From assembly GCA_016180765.1 (NCBI GenBank), contig JACPAP010000232.1, forward strand, positions 1 through 38,724: a stretch of 38,724 nt of DNA. Reading direction: 5' to 3'. The position numbers and the translations under genes are program-made. Below are positions 23,802-33,187 of this stretch, one piece after another. Below the pieces are notes generated by a model that was not told the DNA's origin, made no database searches, and worked only from the letters and a program-made list of their open reading frames with translations. The first letter of the stretch is position 1. Every line of letters begins with the position of its first letter. The DNA is from Gemmatimonadota bacterium (GTDB lineage Bacteria; Gemmatimonadota; Gemmatimonadetes; Gemmatimonadales; GWC2-71-9).

Positions 23802-26504
23802 TTGAGGGAACGGGAGCGGTCCCTGGCTAAGCCGGAGCGCCGCTGGAAGGTAGGCTTGGCCTGTTCCGGCGGCGGCATCCGGAGCGCCACCTTCTGCCTG
23901 GGCTTCTTCCAGGGCCTGGCGCAGCACGGCCTGCTGCGCTATGTGGATTATCTCTCCACCGTCTCCGGCGGCGGCTACTTCGGCTCGTTCCTGGGCAGGC
24001 TCTTCTGCCGCGACAACCCGAGCCAGCGCCCGGAGGAGGTGCTTAAGGACTCCCAGTCTTCGCCCATCCGGTTCCTCCGCGAGAACGGGCGCTATCTGGC
24101 GCCCACCGGCACCGGCGACTTGCTCAAAGGAGCCGCGGTCGCCGCGCGGAACTGGGTCTCGGTGCACGTGGTGATGATCGTCTCGTGCCTCTTCGTGCTC
24201 TGCGTCTTCGAACTGATGGCGTACCTCGCGCTGCGGCCTCTGCCGGGCGAGGTGTTGCGCGTATTCGCGTTCCAGGGCGTGTGGGTGAGCCCGTTCCTGG
24301 CCGCGTTGTGCGCCGGCGCCTTGGTGGCGGTGATAGCCCTGGGCTGGGCGTACTGGCTGGTCCCCGACGCCGACCCGGGGAGCGGACGGATTCGCGGTGT
24401 GTTGCGCGTCGGGGTGGTCGCGCTGGCGGTCCTGGTCGCCGGCTGGTTCATCCGCCAGGGAATGGTCCTGGCGATCGCGTGGCCCGTGGCGATCACGGCC
24501 GGCGCCACGCTGGTAGCCTACGTCCTTGGCTGGGCGTGGGTCGCCCTGCGGCAACCGCGCGCGGGAGAGGCCGGGGCCGGCGGGGACGTGCAGGCGCTGC
24601 GGGCCGGCTTCACCCAGTGGCTCACACAGGCGCTGGTGGTGTTCGGCGTGTTCGTGGCGTTGGGCGCGGTAGACATGGTCGGGATGCTCTTGCTGCTCGG
24701 GCCGCCGGTCCGGATCCCCACGGTATACGCCGCGGTCGCCGCTATCGCGGGCGCCGTCCGGCCGCTGCTCCAGCGGTTCCTGCAGCAGAACGGGAAACCG
24801 GTGCGCTTGCCCTACGCGCTGGTGGCCGGCGCCGTGGCGTTCCTGTTGCTCTTCGCAATCCTCGGCGTGCTGGCCACGGTGCCGCATTACCTGGCCTGGG
24901 CCGGGCGCCTGGACGACGTGCGGACCTGGGATCCGCCCTGGCCGGTGGTGCTCGCGCGCCAGCTCGACCTGACTCGGCTGGTGTGGGTCACTGCCGGCCT
25001 CGGGCTCCTGGCGTGGGCGATGGGCCGGATGTTGATCTTCGTGAACCGCTCGTCGCTCTACGCGGTCTACGAGGCGCGGCTCAGGCGGGCGTACCTCGGC
25101 GCGTCGAACCCCAAACGGTTGGGCGACGAGCGGGGACCCATTCCGCTCGCCGAGAGCCATCCGGATGATGGTATCGCGCTGGCGCAGTACCACCCCGAGG
25201 AGTTGGGCGGGCCGGTGCACCTCATCAACGTCACCGTGAACGAGACGATTGACGGGCGCTCGCAGGTGGAGCAGCGAGATCGGAAAGGGGTCTCGCTCGC
25301 GATCGGGCCGGGCGGGGTGAGCGTGGGGCTTCGGCATCATGCCGTCTGGGACGCGGCGGCGAAGGCCGGGCTCTGGACCCGCGCGGTCCACTGGATGATG
25401 GCTCCGGTGGCACGGTCCCGCCCCGGGCGCTTCCGGGTGTTTCCGACCGCGGCGGTACCCGAGCAGCTCGGCGTCAGCGAATGGGTGGCGATATCGGGTG
25501 CCGCGTTCAGCACCGGCTTGGGCGCGCGCACCTCGTTTGGGCTGAGTGTCCTCGCGGGGTTGGCCAACGTGAGGTTGGGTTACTGGTGGAACAGCGGGAT
25601 TGCGCCGCAGGACCGGGCCGGGCGATCCCGGCGCAGCATCACCACGTGGCTGGGGTTCACGCTGCGCCACGTGCTGCCGGTGCAGGGGTTCCTGCTGGAC
25701 GAGTGGCTGGCGCGGTTCCACGGCGTGGCCCTGGAGCAGTGGTATCTCACCGACGGCGGCCATTTCGAGAACACGGCGGTCTACGAGCTGATCCGGCGGC
25801 GGTTGCCGTTCATGGTGGTGTGCGATTGCGGGGCGGACCCGGAGTACGGCTTCGAGGATCTGGGCAACCTGGTGCGGAAGGCGCGGGTGGATTACGGGGC
25901 GGAGATCCGGTTCCTGGATCGCGCGGGGCTCGACGACCTGAAGCTTGCCGCTGAGCTGCGCCCAACGATCGGCCCGCTCGAGGGCGTGAGCCCTCGCAGC
26001 GCCGCCGGCGGCGCCAGCCCGCGGTCTTCGGCTCACGCGGCGCTGGCGGAGGTGCAGTATGCCGGAGGCGGCCGCGGGTGGTTGCTGCTGGTCAAGCCGA
26101 GTCTCACGGGCGACGAGCCGGTGGACGTGGCGCAATACCAGGCGGATCATCCCAGGTTTGTGGGAGAGCTACCGCTGCCTGGGCGAGCACATCGGGTCGC
26201 AGGTGTTCCAGCGGGGTGGGGCGGGGACCTGGAGTCCGGCGGGGGAGATGGTGGGGGAGGTGGGGCAGGCGTGAGCTGGCCGGTGGCGATCGTGTTGGTG
26301 ACGCGGCGTTCCGCGGAAAACGCCCTATCGGCGGCTTCAGGGATAATCAGTAGAATAGCCCACGAAACCCCGGGTTGCCCGGCCCCTCGCCGCCGGCACA
26401 CTTGCCACATGACGAAGGTTGGTATCGGCTCTGCCCTTCCGTCCTTCGGGGGCGCTGCCAGCCGACCAGCCAGGAGGGGAAAATGTCGCTGCGGGTCTGC
26501 TTGA
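23802..26504 (+). CDS. patatin-like phospholipase with central membrane region; both ends disturbed
   Basis: The N-terminal catalytic motifs are KVGLACSGGGIRSA (oxyanion loop) and STVSGGGY (nucleophile Ser, about codon 55 from TTG). The patatin dyad Asp is in TDGGHFEN at about codon 651. Between them lie about eight membrane helices (codons 110-420) and a soluble segment. TTG 23802 is the first usable start, but coding-like sequence (SDPSIRQLTPVEDAENPEYP) continues upstream in frame; a one-base insertion near 23735 would connect it to GTG 23726, which overlaps the previous stop. At about 26157 the frame departs from the family: ADHPRF is followed in another frame by ESYRCLGEHIGSQVF and a stop at 26274, suggesting loss of a short segment. 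All catalytic residues precede that break. Confidence 0.8.
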   Translation: MRERERSLAKPERRWKVGLACSGGGIRSATFCLGFFQGLAQHGLLRYVDYLSTVSGGGYFGSFLGRLFCRDNPSQRPEEVLKDSQSSPIRFLRENGRYLAPTGTGDLLKGAAVAARNWVSVHVVMIVSCLFVLCVFELMAYLALRPLPGEVLRVFAFQGVWVSPFLAALCAGALVAVIALGWAYWLVPDADPGSGRIRGVLRVGVVALAVLVAGWFIRQGMVLAIAWPVAITAGATLVAYVLGWAWVALRQPRAGEAGAGGDVQALRAGFTQWLTQALVVFGVFVALGAVDMVGMLLLLGPPVRIPTVYAAVAAIAGAVRPLLQRFLQQNGKPVRLPYALVAGAVAFLLLFAILGVLATVPHYLAWAGRLDDVRTWDPPWPVVLARQLDLTRLVWVTAGLGLLAWAMGRMLIFVNRSSLYAVYEARLRRAYLGASNPKRLGDERGPIPLAESHPDDGIALAQYHPEELGGPVHLINVTVNETIDGRSQVEQRDRKGVSLAIGPGGVSVGLRHHAVWDAAAKAGLWTRAVHWMMAPVARSRPGRFRVFPTAAVPEQLGVSEWVAISGAAFSTGLGARTSFGLSVLAGLANVRLGYWWNSGIAPQDRAGRSRRSITTWLGFTLRHVLPVQGFLLDEWLARFHGVALEQWYLTDGGHFENTAVYELIRRRLPFMVVCDCGADPEYGFEDLGNLVRKARVDYGAEIRFLDRAGLDDLKLAAELRPTIGPLEGVSPRSAAGGASPRSSAHAALAEVQYAGGGRGWLLLVKPSLTGDEPVDVAQYQADHPRFVGELPLPGRAHRVAGVPAGWGGDLESGGGDGGGGGAGVSWPVAIVLVTRRSAENALSAASGIISRIAHETPGCPAPRRRHTCHMTKVGIGSALPSFGGAASRPARRGKCRCGSA

Positions 26505-27019
26505 GTCGCGTAATCGGGAGCTGGCTTTTCCTTCTTCCGGCGGGAGCCTGGGGTCAGGCTCCGCCTCCACCCCAGTTGCGCGCCGACATTACGTCGCTCG
26601 TTCAATCCGGTCCCTCGCTCCTGGGAACCGCCACACCGGATGAGCGCCGCCGGTTTGTCCTCAAAGCCGCCGGGCTGCTGCAGCAGCTGCCTGATTCCAC
26701 CCGCGGTGGCACGGTGGTGGGTTCGGTGGAGGACGCGGTTCGCGAGTTGGAGAACGCGCTGGCGGCCTTTGGGCAGGCCTCGGCCGAGGTGCGGTCCGAG
26801 CCACCGGGGATGACGGTGCGGTACTGGCGGGCTTTCGATACGCGTGAGGCGGCCGCGAGCGTTACGACCAACGCGACGCTCCGCGTCCGCCCAGCGTGGT
26901 ACCTATTCGTGTGCCGCGACCCCGCCACCGGTCGGGAATCGGAGCCCGAACGGGTGGACTGCACGTCTCGATGTACCCACGTGTGCAGCCCCTTGAGGCA
27001 GCCGGGAGCCATGAATTGA
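26483..27019 (+). CDS. small secreted protein of unknown function
   Basis: A 178-residue protein with a signal peptide (VIGSWLFLLPAGAWGQ). AGGAGGGG lies just before ATG 26483, one of the best ribosome sites in the window, which fixes the start. The mature part has a helical stretch (DAVRELENALAAFGQ), a segment reading WYLFVCRDPATGRE, and paired Cys residues near the C-terminus (DCTSRCTHVC). I recognise no family. The gene overlaps the following one by one base (TGATG) and the disturbed patatin tail by 22 bp, so it sits inside a translationally linked block. Periplasmic location is inferred from the signal. Confidence 0.65.
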   Translation: MSLRVCLSRVIGSWLFLLPAGAWGQAPPPPQLRADITSLVQSGPSLLGTATPDERRRFVLKAAGLLQQLPDSTRGGTVVGSVEDAVRELENALAAFGQASAEVRSEPPGMTVRYWRAFDTREAAASVTTNATLRVRPAWYLFVCRDPATGRESEPERVDCTSRCTHVCSPLRQPGAMN

Positions 27020-27591
27020 TGGCCGACCCGACCACCCCACTCTCCGAGATCGCCAAGGGGATTCCCAAGTCCCAGGCGGCGGTCGGGGCTGCCGCGGCCA
27101 TCTCGATGCTGTTCCTTCCGGACCGGCTCATTCCGGAACAGCTCTCCATCCTGCGCCCTGCCTCCTCGATCATCGTCGTCCTATCCGTGATCCTGGCGTG
27201 GGTCTTCCAGCGCTGGTTGAGCCGCAGGCTCGGAGTCGTCGCGCTGGTTGCCGTGGTGATGTTGGTTCTCTTGATCCTCGGTCAGGTCGCGTTCGTGGTG
27301 GAGCTGTCGGCGGTCGGCGATCCCCCGGAGACCCACTACTACCTCGTCGGGACCAGCCTGACGGATAACGGCCGGGCGTGGGCTGGACAACTCGGCGTCG
27401 CCAGCGCCCCGCGCGAGGTTCAGGTGCTGCGCGTGGGCCCGGACGCGATCCCCGGCATGTACGGTGCCAGCTACTTCGCGGTGGCCGCCGCATACACCTT
27501 GAGTACGGTCACCTTTCTCTTGGCCAGCGTGCTCGCGATTGCGGCGGCGCAGCTCAAGCGTCGCGCCCTCGCCAAGCCCGGCGGACCATGA
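27019..27591 (+). CDS. four-helix membrane protein
   Basis: A 190-residue protein with hydrophobic helices at about residues 18-35 (AAVGAAAAISMLFL), 50-65 (SIIVVLSVILAWVF), 72-97 (LGVVALVAVVMLVLLILGQV) and 155-177 (VAAAYTLSTVTFLLASVLAI). A soluble loop between helices 3 and 4 carries PPETHYYLVGTSL. No family is recognised. ATG 27019 overlaps the previous stop (TGATG) and its own stop overlaps the CHAT start (ATGA). This tight packing suggests it works with the CHAT protease, perhaps as its membrane partner. Confidence 0.7.
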   Translation: MADPTTPLSEIAKGIPKSQAAVGAAAAISMLFLPDRLIPEQLSILRPASSIIVVLSVILAWVFQRWLSRRLGVVALVAVVMLVLLILGQVAFVVELSAVGDPPETHYYLVGTSLTDNGRAWAGQLGVASAPREVQVLRVGPDAIPGMYGASYFAVAAAYTLSTVTFLLASVLAIAAAQLKRRALAKPGGP

Positions 27592-30329
27592 GGGAGGCCG
27601 TCCTTTGGTTGGCTTTGATCGCCGCAGACGCTCCTCGGCTCGCGGCTCAGGAGGTCGCGTCGGTCGCGCGGGACAGCGCGCGCCACTACGATCTCGAAGC
27701 GCAGGCGGTGCGACGTTCTGCGCTGCCCGGGTCCAGCGAGAAGGCTCTGGCGCTCACTCAGCGGGCGTTGGCGCTGTATCGAGGCGCCGGTGATGCCGTC
27801 GGGGAGGGGCGGATGCTCAGTCGCATCGGGGCGCTGTATTGGGATCTTGAGGACGGGCCACTCGCCCTGGCGCACCTGGATAGCGGCCTGACCCTGCTTC
27901 GCGCCGCGGGGGACCGCGCCAACGTGGGACGCACGTTGCTCAACCTCGGGAACATCCACCTCGCTAACCAGGAGTTAGGGCCAGCGTTGGCGGCGTACAG
28001 CGAGGCGCTCCAGGCCGCGCGCGAGGTGCGCGATACGGAAGACGAGGCGCTCGCGCTCTTCAACCTGGGGTGGCTGTTCCAGGTACGCGCCCGTCGGGAG
28101 TTCTCCGGTGAGCTCTATGACTCCTCTGCTGGCTTCTACCGCCAAGCAGCCCAACGCGCCGGCATAGCGGACACCGCCATGCAGGGCCTCGTGCTGTATG
28201 GGCTCGGGAGTATCCATGAAGATCGGTCTCAACTCGATTCGGCGCTGGCCCTCTACGCGGCTGCACTCCTGGTGCAAGACGCGGCGCGTGCTCGATCCCG
28301 CGTCGCCAGGACGCTCTATGCTCTGGGGAGCGTGTACGCGTCGCTCGGTCGTGCGGAGGTAGCCTTGCGGTATCTGCGTCGCGCCTCTGCGACCTACCAC
28401 GACCTGGGCGACGCCTCGGGCCAGGTGATGGCGGATACGAAGATCCAGGCGGTGCAGTACGGCATGGTCGGAGATCTGCTTGGCCGGGGTCTGGCCGACT
28501 CGGCGCTGGCGGTGCTCCAGCGGGCCACGGCGGAGGACACGGCTGCGCCGGCCGCGGAGCGGGCCATAGACCTCATCCTGGAATCGGACATCATCCGCGA
28601 AGCGATACGCAGGATGCCGGATGCCGAAGCGTTTCTGAGGTACGTGTCGCAACCCGACACCGCGGAGCCTTCCCGCTCTTCTGCGAGGGCTTTGCTGTTG
28701 CTGGCGCGTGCGCAAAACGATCGGCGGACGGAGGCCGATGCGCTCTTCGCACTGGGAGACCGTTGGCTGGAAGACGGCGCGGTGGACTCAGCGGCGGTTT
28801 GTTATGACTCCGCGTTGGCGCTGTACCGGGGAACTCGCGATCGGTTTGGCGAGGCGAAGACGCTGTACCGCCGGGGGTGGATGCGACATCGGACTGGGGC
28901 TGGGCCTGACCTCGCGGTCGCCGTTGCCCTCTACGATTCGGCTTCGCGAGTTCGCGCGCGGTTGGCGGGTGTGGCCGGGGATGATCCTAACCGCGTGAGC
29001 CTGCGCGAGCAGGACTTCGAGCTTTACGGGACCTGGGCCCTTGCCTGGTTGGCCAGGGCGGGCGAAGTAGGAGAGCGTCGCGCCAGGCTCGCGGCGCTCG
29101 CGGCCGCCGAACGGGGGCGGGCTCAGGCGCTCTTGACTCTCCGGAACGCGTCTGACACGGCCGGTGGTAGCGGGCTCGCGGATGAGGGTGCGCGCCTCAT
29201 GGAAACGCTCGCTTACAGCGAGGCGGTTTGGCTCTCGTACCTTCTCGCCGAAGACACGCTGGTGATCTGGGTGGCCCGGCCCGGCTCGCAGGTTCTCGTG
29301 GTCAGGGTCCCGGTGCTGCGGGCATCGACGGTTCAGAGCTTCGATACCGTCCCCCCCGTACTCAGCGCCCGAGGCCGATGGATGTCCGCACGTGACTCCC
29401 TCTCGCGCCTGGTTCAAGCCCTGCGCGCAGCGCTTGAGTCGCCCGGTGGGGAAGACGTGGCGCCCCGGGCCGCCGCGGTGGCCGCAGTGGTGATGCCGCC
29501 GGAGGTGCGCGCAGCGTTGGCGAGCGCGCGGGAGCTAGTCGTCGTCCCGTTCGGTCCGCTCGGCCTGGTTCCGTTTGCGGCGCTCCCCCTCGGTGATGAC
29601 GGACCGCTCAGTGCGAGATACGCGGTCCGGTATGCGCCGTCACTCTCCACCGCGGCGGCGCTCAAACACCCCGTGGCATCGTCGAGGTCGCGGCAGAGCT
29701 TGGTCCTGGGCAATCCGACGACCGGCCTGGTGCTCGAGGTGGTGACGGGTGGGGTCATCGTGCTGAAACGACTTCCCGGCGCCGAGCGGACCGCGACGTG
29801 GCTCGGAGAACTGCTCCACTCGCCGCCGCTGGTCGCAGCCGCTGCGACCGAGTCCGCGGTTCGCTCGCGGATCGGAACGGCCGACCTCGTGCACTTTGGG
29901 ACCCACGGATACAGCTACGCCACGGCGGAGCTCGCCCGCGAGTCGTTCCTCGCCCTGGCCCCAGATAGCGTGAACGAGGGAGTGCTCACGGCGGCTGAGA
30001 TTCTGGACTCCCTGCCTCCACTCCGGGCCGAGCTGGTAGTGATGAGCGGCTGCGTTACGGCGCTCGGCGACGTGCGGGAGGCGGAGGGGGTTGTGGGCCT
30101 GGCTCGGGCCTTCCTGGCCAAGGGGGCCAGGGCCGTGCTGGTAAGTCTCTGGGACGTCAACGATGCGGTGACCGCGGAGCTCGAGCAGGCGTTCTACCGT
30201 GAGTGGCTGGGCGTAGAGTCAGGGGCCGCTCCGGGGAGAGGCGAGGCACTTCGGCGTGCGCAGGAGTCGATCCGTGGGCGCCACCCGCACCCGTACTACT
30301 GGGCGGGGTTTCAGCTCGTCGGACAGTAA
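27588..30329 (+). CDS. exported TPR-CHAT caspase-like protease
   Basis: A 913-residue protein. Residues 1-21 form a likely signal peptide (MREAVLWLALIAADAPRLAA, then Q). TPR repeats fill about residues 45-300 (for example RTLLNLGNIHLANQELGPAL, RTLYALGSVYASLGRAEVAL), with further repeats near 380-440. The C-terminal CHAT domain (about 600-913) has the catalytic His in VHFGTHGYS (His773) and Cys in VVMSGCVTALG (Cys822), plus GLARAFLAKGARAVLVSLWD and the ending HPYYWAGFQLVG. CHAT proteases are separase/caspase relatives often activated through TPR sensors. An exported form is unusual because known bacterial CHAT immune proteases are cytoplasmic. ATG 27588 overlaps the previous stop. Confidence 0.9.
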   Translation: MREAVLWLALIAADAPRLAAQEVASVARDSARHYDLEAQAVRRSALPGSSEKALALTQRALALYRGAGDAVGEGRMLSRIGALYWDLEDGPLALAHLDSGLTLLRAAGDRANVGRTLLNLGNIHLANQELGPALAAYSEALQAAREVRDTEDEALALFNLGWLFQVRARREFSGELYDSSAGFYRQAAQRAGIADTAMQGLVLYGLGSIHEDRSQLDSALALYAAALLVQDAARARSRVARTLYALGSVYASLGRAEVALRYLRRASATYHDLGDASGQVMADTKIQAVQYGMVGDLLGRGLADSALAVLQRATAEDTAAPAAERAIDLILESDIIREAIRRMPDAEAFLRYVSQPDTAEPSRSSARALLLLARAQNDRRTEADALFALGDRWLEDGAVDSAAVCYDSALALYRGTRDRFGEAKTLYRRGWMRHRTGAGPDLAVAVALYDSASRVRARLAGVAGDDPNRVSLREQDFELYGTWALAWLARAGEVGERRARLAALAAAERGRAQALLTLRNASDTAGGSGLADEGARLMETLAYSEAVWLSYLLAEDTLVIWVARPGSQVLVVRVPVLRASTVQSFDTVPPVLSARGRWMSARDSLSRLVQALRAALESPGGEDVAPRAAAVAAVVMPPEVRAALASARELVVVPFGPLGLVPFAALPLGDDGPLSARYAVRYAPSLSTAAALKHPVASSRSRQSLVLGNPTTGLVLEVVTGGVIVLKRLPGAERTATWLGELLHSPPLVAAAATESAVRSRIGTADLVHFGTHGYSYATAELARESFLALAPDSVNEGVLTAAEILDSLPPLRAELVVMSGCVTALGDVREAEGVVGLARAFLAKGARAVLVSLWDVNDAVTAELEQAFYREWLGVESGAAPGRGEALRRAQESIRGRHPHPYYWAGFQLVGQ

Positions 30330-30379
30330 GGTGGGGAGCCGACGGGGTCTCTTCAGGACGCACGGGGAGCCGTGACCTG

Positions 30380-30407
30380 CGTTGGTTCGTCGTCCCTCGT
30401 TCGCCGT
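30380..30407. repeat. degenerate heptanucleotide repeat
   Basis: Four 7-mers read CGTTGGT, TCGTCGT, CCCTCGT, TCGCCGT, with shared CGT endings. They lie between the CHAT gene and the next M14 gene. Less regular than the other three loci. Confidence 0.45.
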
Positions 30408-30501
30408 TGACACACTGACCCCCCCGCGTCACCTTCGCCCGGTCACCTGGTTTTTCAGTCTGACGCCACGCCCCGCATACTGCCGTCCCAGGGAGTGCCG
30501 T

Positions 30502-33177
30502 ATGAAAAGGAATAGCCACCCGCTCCGCTCTGTGTTCATCCTGTTGGCGATCGCGTCGGTCCATTCAGCCGTCGTCCAGGCCCAGCAGCTGACCAGCCCC
30601 GAGCAGTTCTTCGGTTTCCCCATGGGCGCCGATCGCAAGCTCGCCCGCTGGGACAAGCTGGTGGAGTACTACCACCTGCTGGATCGTCAGAGCGACCGCA
30701 TGCAGGTGGTGAACCTGGGCCCCACCACCATGGGCAACCCGTTCCTGGTCCTGTTCATCTCCTCGCCTCAGAACCTCGCGCGGCTGGATGAATTCCGGCA
30801 GATGAACGCCAAGCTCAGTGATCCGCGCGGCGTATCCGAGGACGAGATCCGGCGCATCGTGGCCAACGGGAAAGCCGTCGTGGTTCAGTCCTTTGGACTC
30901 CACTCGTCCGAGGTGGCCGCCAGCCAGACGGCCGCCGAGCTGATGTACGACCTGCTCCGCCGCACGGACGACGAGACCCAGCGCATCATGGATCACGTGA
31001 TCGCCATCATGATCCCGTGCTTCAACCCGGACGGCGAGATCCTGGTCACCGACTGGTACAACAAGTACGTGGGCACCGAGTACGAGGGCGTGGGCTTGAA
31101 CGTGCTCTACCACAAGTACGTGGGCCACGACAACAACCGCGACGCGTTCATGACCAACATGGTGGAGTCCCAGTACGCGGCCAAGATCCTGTTCCGCGAC
31201 TGGATTCCCCAGGCCTACATCGACCACCACCAGATGGGGCCTTACGGCGCCCGCATCTACGTGCCCCCTTATGCCGAGCCCATTCGGCCCGAGAGCGATC
31301 CCCTGGTGTGGCGCGAGATGAGCTGGTGGGGTGCGCACATCGCCTATAAAGAGGAAGAGGCCGGACTGAACGGCGTGGTGAACGCCGCCATCTACTCCGG
31401 CTGGGGCCACTTCGGGTTCCACTGGATCACGCCGTTTCACAACATCGCCGGCATGCTGACCGAGTCGGCCAGCGCGCGACTTGCGTCGCCGCTCTATCTG
31501 CATCCCGATCAGGTCCGCGGCGGAGCGCGCGGCCTGCCCGAGTACGAGGCACAGACCACCTTCCCCAACCCCTGGCCCGGCGGCTGGTGGCGGGTACGCG
31601 ACATCGTGGAGCGGCAGAAGGTCGCCGCCTGGGCCGCGGTGGATCTCGCGGCGCGGAATCGCGAGACGGTTCTGTGGAACGCCTATCTCAAGGCCAGGCG
31701 GCAGACCGAGCGGGGCGCGGCCGGGACCATCGCCGGGACCGTGGCGTACCTCATTTCCGCCGAGCAGCACGACCCGCTCACGGCCACCAAGCTGGTCAAT
31801 AAGCTGCTGGTGCAGGGCATCGAGGTACAGCGTGCCTCGGCCGAGTTTACCCACGAGGGCAAGGTGTACGGCGCGGGCTCGTTCGTGGTCTCTATGGCGC
31901 AGCCCAAGGCCGGCGTGATCCGTTATCTCCTGGGCCGCACCTTCTATCCCGACAACAGCTACACCCGCGACAGCCAGGGCAATCCCATTCGCCCCTATGA
32001 CATGTCGGCCGACGTGATGGCCGAGTTCATGGGCCTGCGGGTGGACGCGGCAGCAGCGGCAGTGGCCGCGGAAGCGGCAGGGCTAGCGACGGTCGCGGCG
32101 GCGATCGAGCCCGCGGGCAAAGTCACCAAGGGGGCCAACGGCTACATGATTGACGGCTGGTTGAACGACGCCTTCCGCGCGGTGAACCTGTTGTGGGACA
32201 GGAATGTCAGAGTCCGTCGCGTGAGCCGGGCGGCCGCGGGTGTTCGGCCGGGCGATTTCGTCGTGACCGCCGCGCCCGACGCAACCGTCCAGGATATCGC
32301 GCGGCAGACCGGCGTGGACTTCGGCGCACTGGCCAGCGACGTCACCCAATCCAGCTACGACGTGCGGCGCCTCCGCATCGGTATGTACCAGCGTTACTAC
32401 GGCGGCAACATGGACGAAGGGTGGACCCGCTGGCTGCTGGAGCAATGGGGCTTCCCGTACAAGTCCCTGTTCGACGCCGAGATCAAGGCCGGGAACCTGG
32501 CGGCCAAGTACGACGTGATCATCCTGCCGGACGACAACGTGCGGATGATCACGGGAGACCGCGCACCTCCAGGCGCCGCCGCTGGTGGAGGTGGCTTCGG
32601 CGGACAGCAACCCGAGCCGCCGCCGGAATTCCGGAGCGGTATCGGCGCCGAGGGCGTCACGGCACTCAAGCAATTCGTCCAGAGCGGCGGGACGGTGGTG
32701 ACGTTCGGCGAAGCGGGCGAGTTTGCCATCGAGAAGCTTGAGGTGCCGATTCGCGACGTGGTGGCCAACCTGCCCACCAAGGAGTTCTGGTCTCCCGGCT
32801 CCACGCTCCGGATCCACGTGGACACCGCCCACCCGCTCGCCTTCGGCATGCCGGAGCAGGCGCTGGCCACGTTCCTCCAGGGCAACCACGCGTACGAGGT
32901 CGTCCCCACGGCCACGAATGAGAAGGTGGAACGGATCGCCACGTTCGTGGACCGGGACCTTCTCCAAAGCGGGTGGCTGCTGGGAGAAGACCGGATCGCC
33001 AAGAAGGCGGCCGTGGTCGCCGTGCAGCAGGGGCAGGGCAAGGTGGTGATGATCGGCTTCCGGGCTCAGCACCGCGCCCAGACGCACGGCACCTTCAAGC
33101 TGGTGTTCAACACGCTGGTGAGCGGGCCGGAGGGGCGCGCGGCCGCAGCGGCGGGTCTGAGCCAGGCAGGGCGGTAG
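30502..33177 (+). CDS. second secreted M14 zinc carboxypeptidase-like protein
   Basis: An 891-residue paralogue of the 18713-21505 gene. The signal peptide ends at about residue 28 (SAVVQAQ). The zinc-ligand pair reads HSSE (His134, Glu137), followed by NPDGE, GHDNNRDAF and DHHQMGP (His242/243). The C-terminal third again has an amidotransferase-like sheet (AKYDVIILPDDNVRM, QSGGTVVTFGE) split by a Gly/Pro linker, and both proteins share an HGTFKL/F ending. ATG 30502 has GGGAG six bases upstream. The first Gly of HGTE in the paralogue is Ser here, so specificity may differ. It starts 172 bp after the CHAT gene. Confidence 0.9.
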   Translation: MKRNSHPLRSVFILLAIASVHSAVVQAQQLTSPEQFFGFPMGADRKLARWDKLVEYYHLLDRQSDRMQVVNLGPTTMGNPFLVLFISSPQNLARLDEFRQMNAKLSDPRGVSEDEIRRIVANGKAVVVQSFGLHSSEVAASQTAAELMYDLLRRTDDETQRIMDHVIAIMIPCFNPDGEILVTDWYNKYVGTEYEGVGLNVLYHKYVGHDNNRDAFMTNMVESQYAAKILFRDWIPQAYIDHHQMGPYGARIYVPPYAEPIRPESDPLVWREMSWWGAHIAYKEEEAGLNGVVNAAIYSGWGHFGFHWITPFHNIAGMLTESASARLASPLYLHPDQVRGGARGLPEYEAQTTFPNPWPGGWWRVRDIVERQKVAAWAAVDLAARNRETVLWNAYLKARRQTERGAAGTIAGTVAYLISAEQHDPLTATKLVNKLLVQGIEVQRASAEFTHEGKVYGAGSFVVSMAQPKAGVIRYLLGRTFYPDNSYTRDSQGNPIRPYDMSADVMAEFMGLRVDAAAAAVAAEAAGLATVAAAIEPAGKVTKGANGYMIDGWLNDAFRAVNLLWDRNVRVRRVSRAAAGVRPGDFVVTAAPDATVQDIARQTGVDFGALASDVTQSSYDVRRLRIGMYQRYYGGNMDEGWTRWLLEQWGFPYKSLFDAEIKAGNLAAKYDVIILPDDNVRMITGDRAPPGAAAGGGGFGGQQPEPPPEFRSGIGAEGVTALKQFVQSGGTVVTFGEAGEFAIEKLEVPIRDVVANLPTKEFWSPGSTLRIHVDTAHPLAFGMPEQALATFLQGNHAYEVVPTATNEKVERIATFVDRDLLQSGWLLGEDRIAKKAAVVAVQQGQGKVVMIGFRAQHRAQTHGTFKLVFNTLVSGPEGRAAAAAGLSQAGR

Positions 33178-33187
33178 CGAGCAGCCC

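Noticed and set aside
22815..26150. Minus-strand frame of 1111 codons
   Set aside because: It is antisense to the patatin gene, rich in Arg, Pro, Gln and His without domain text; a mirror of high-G+C coding sequence.
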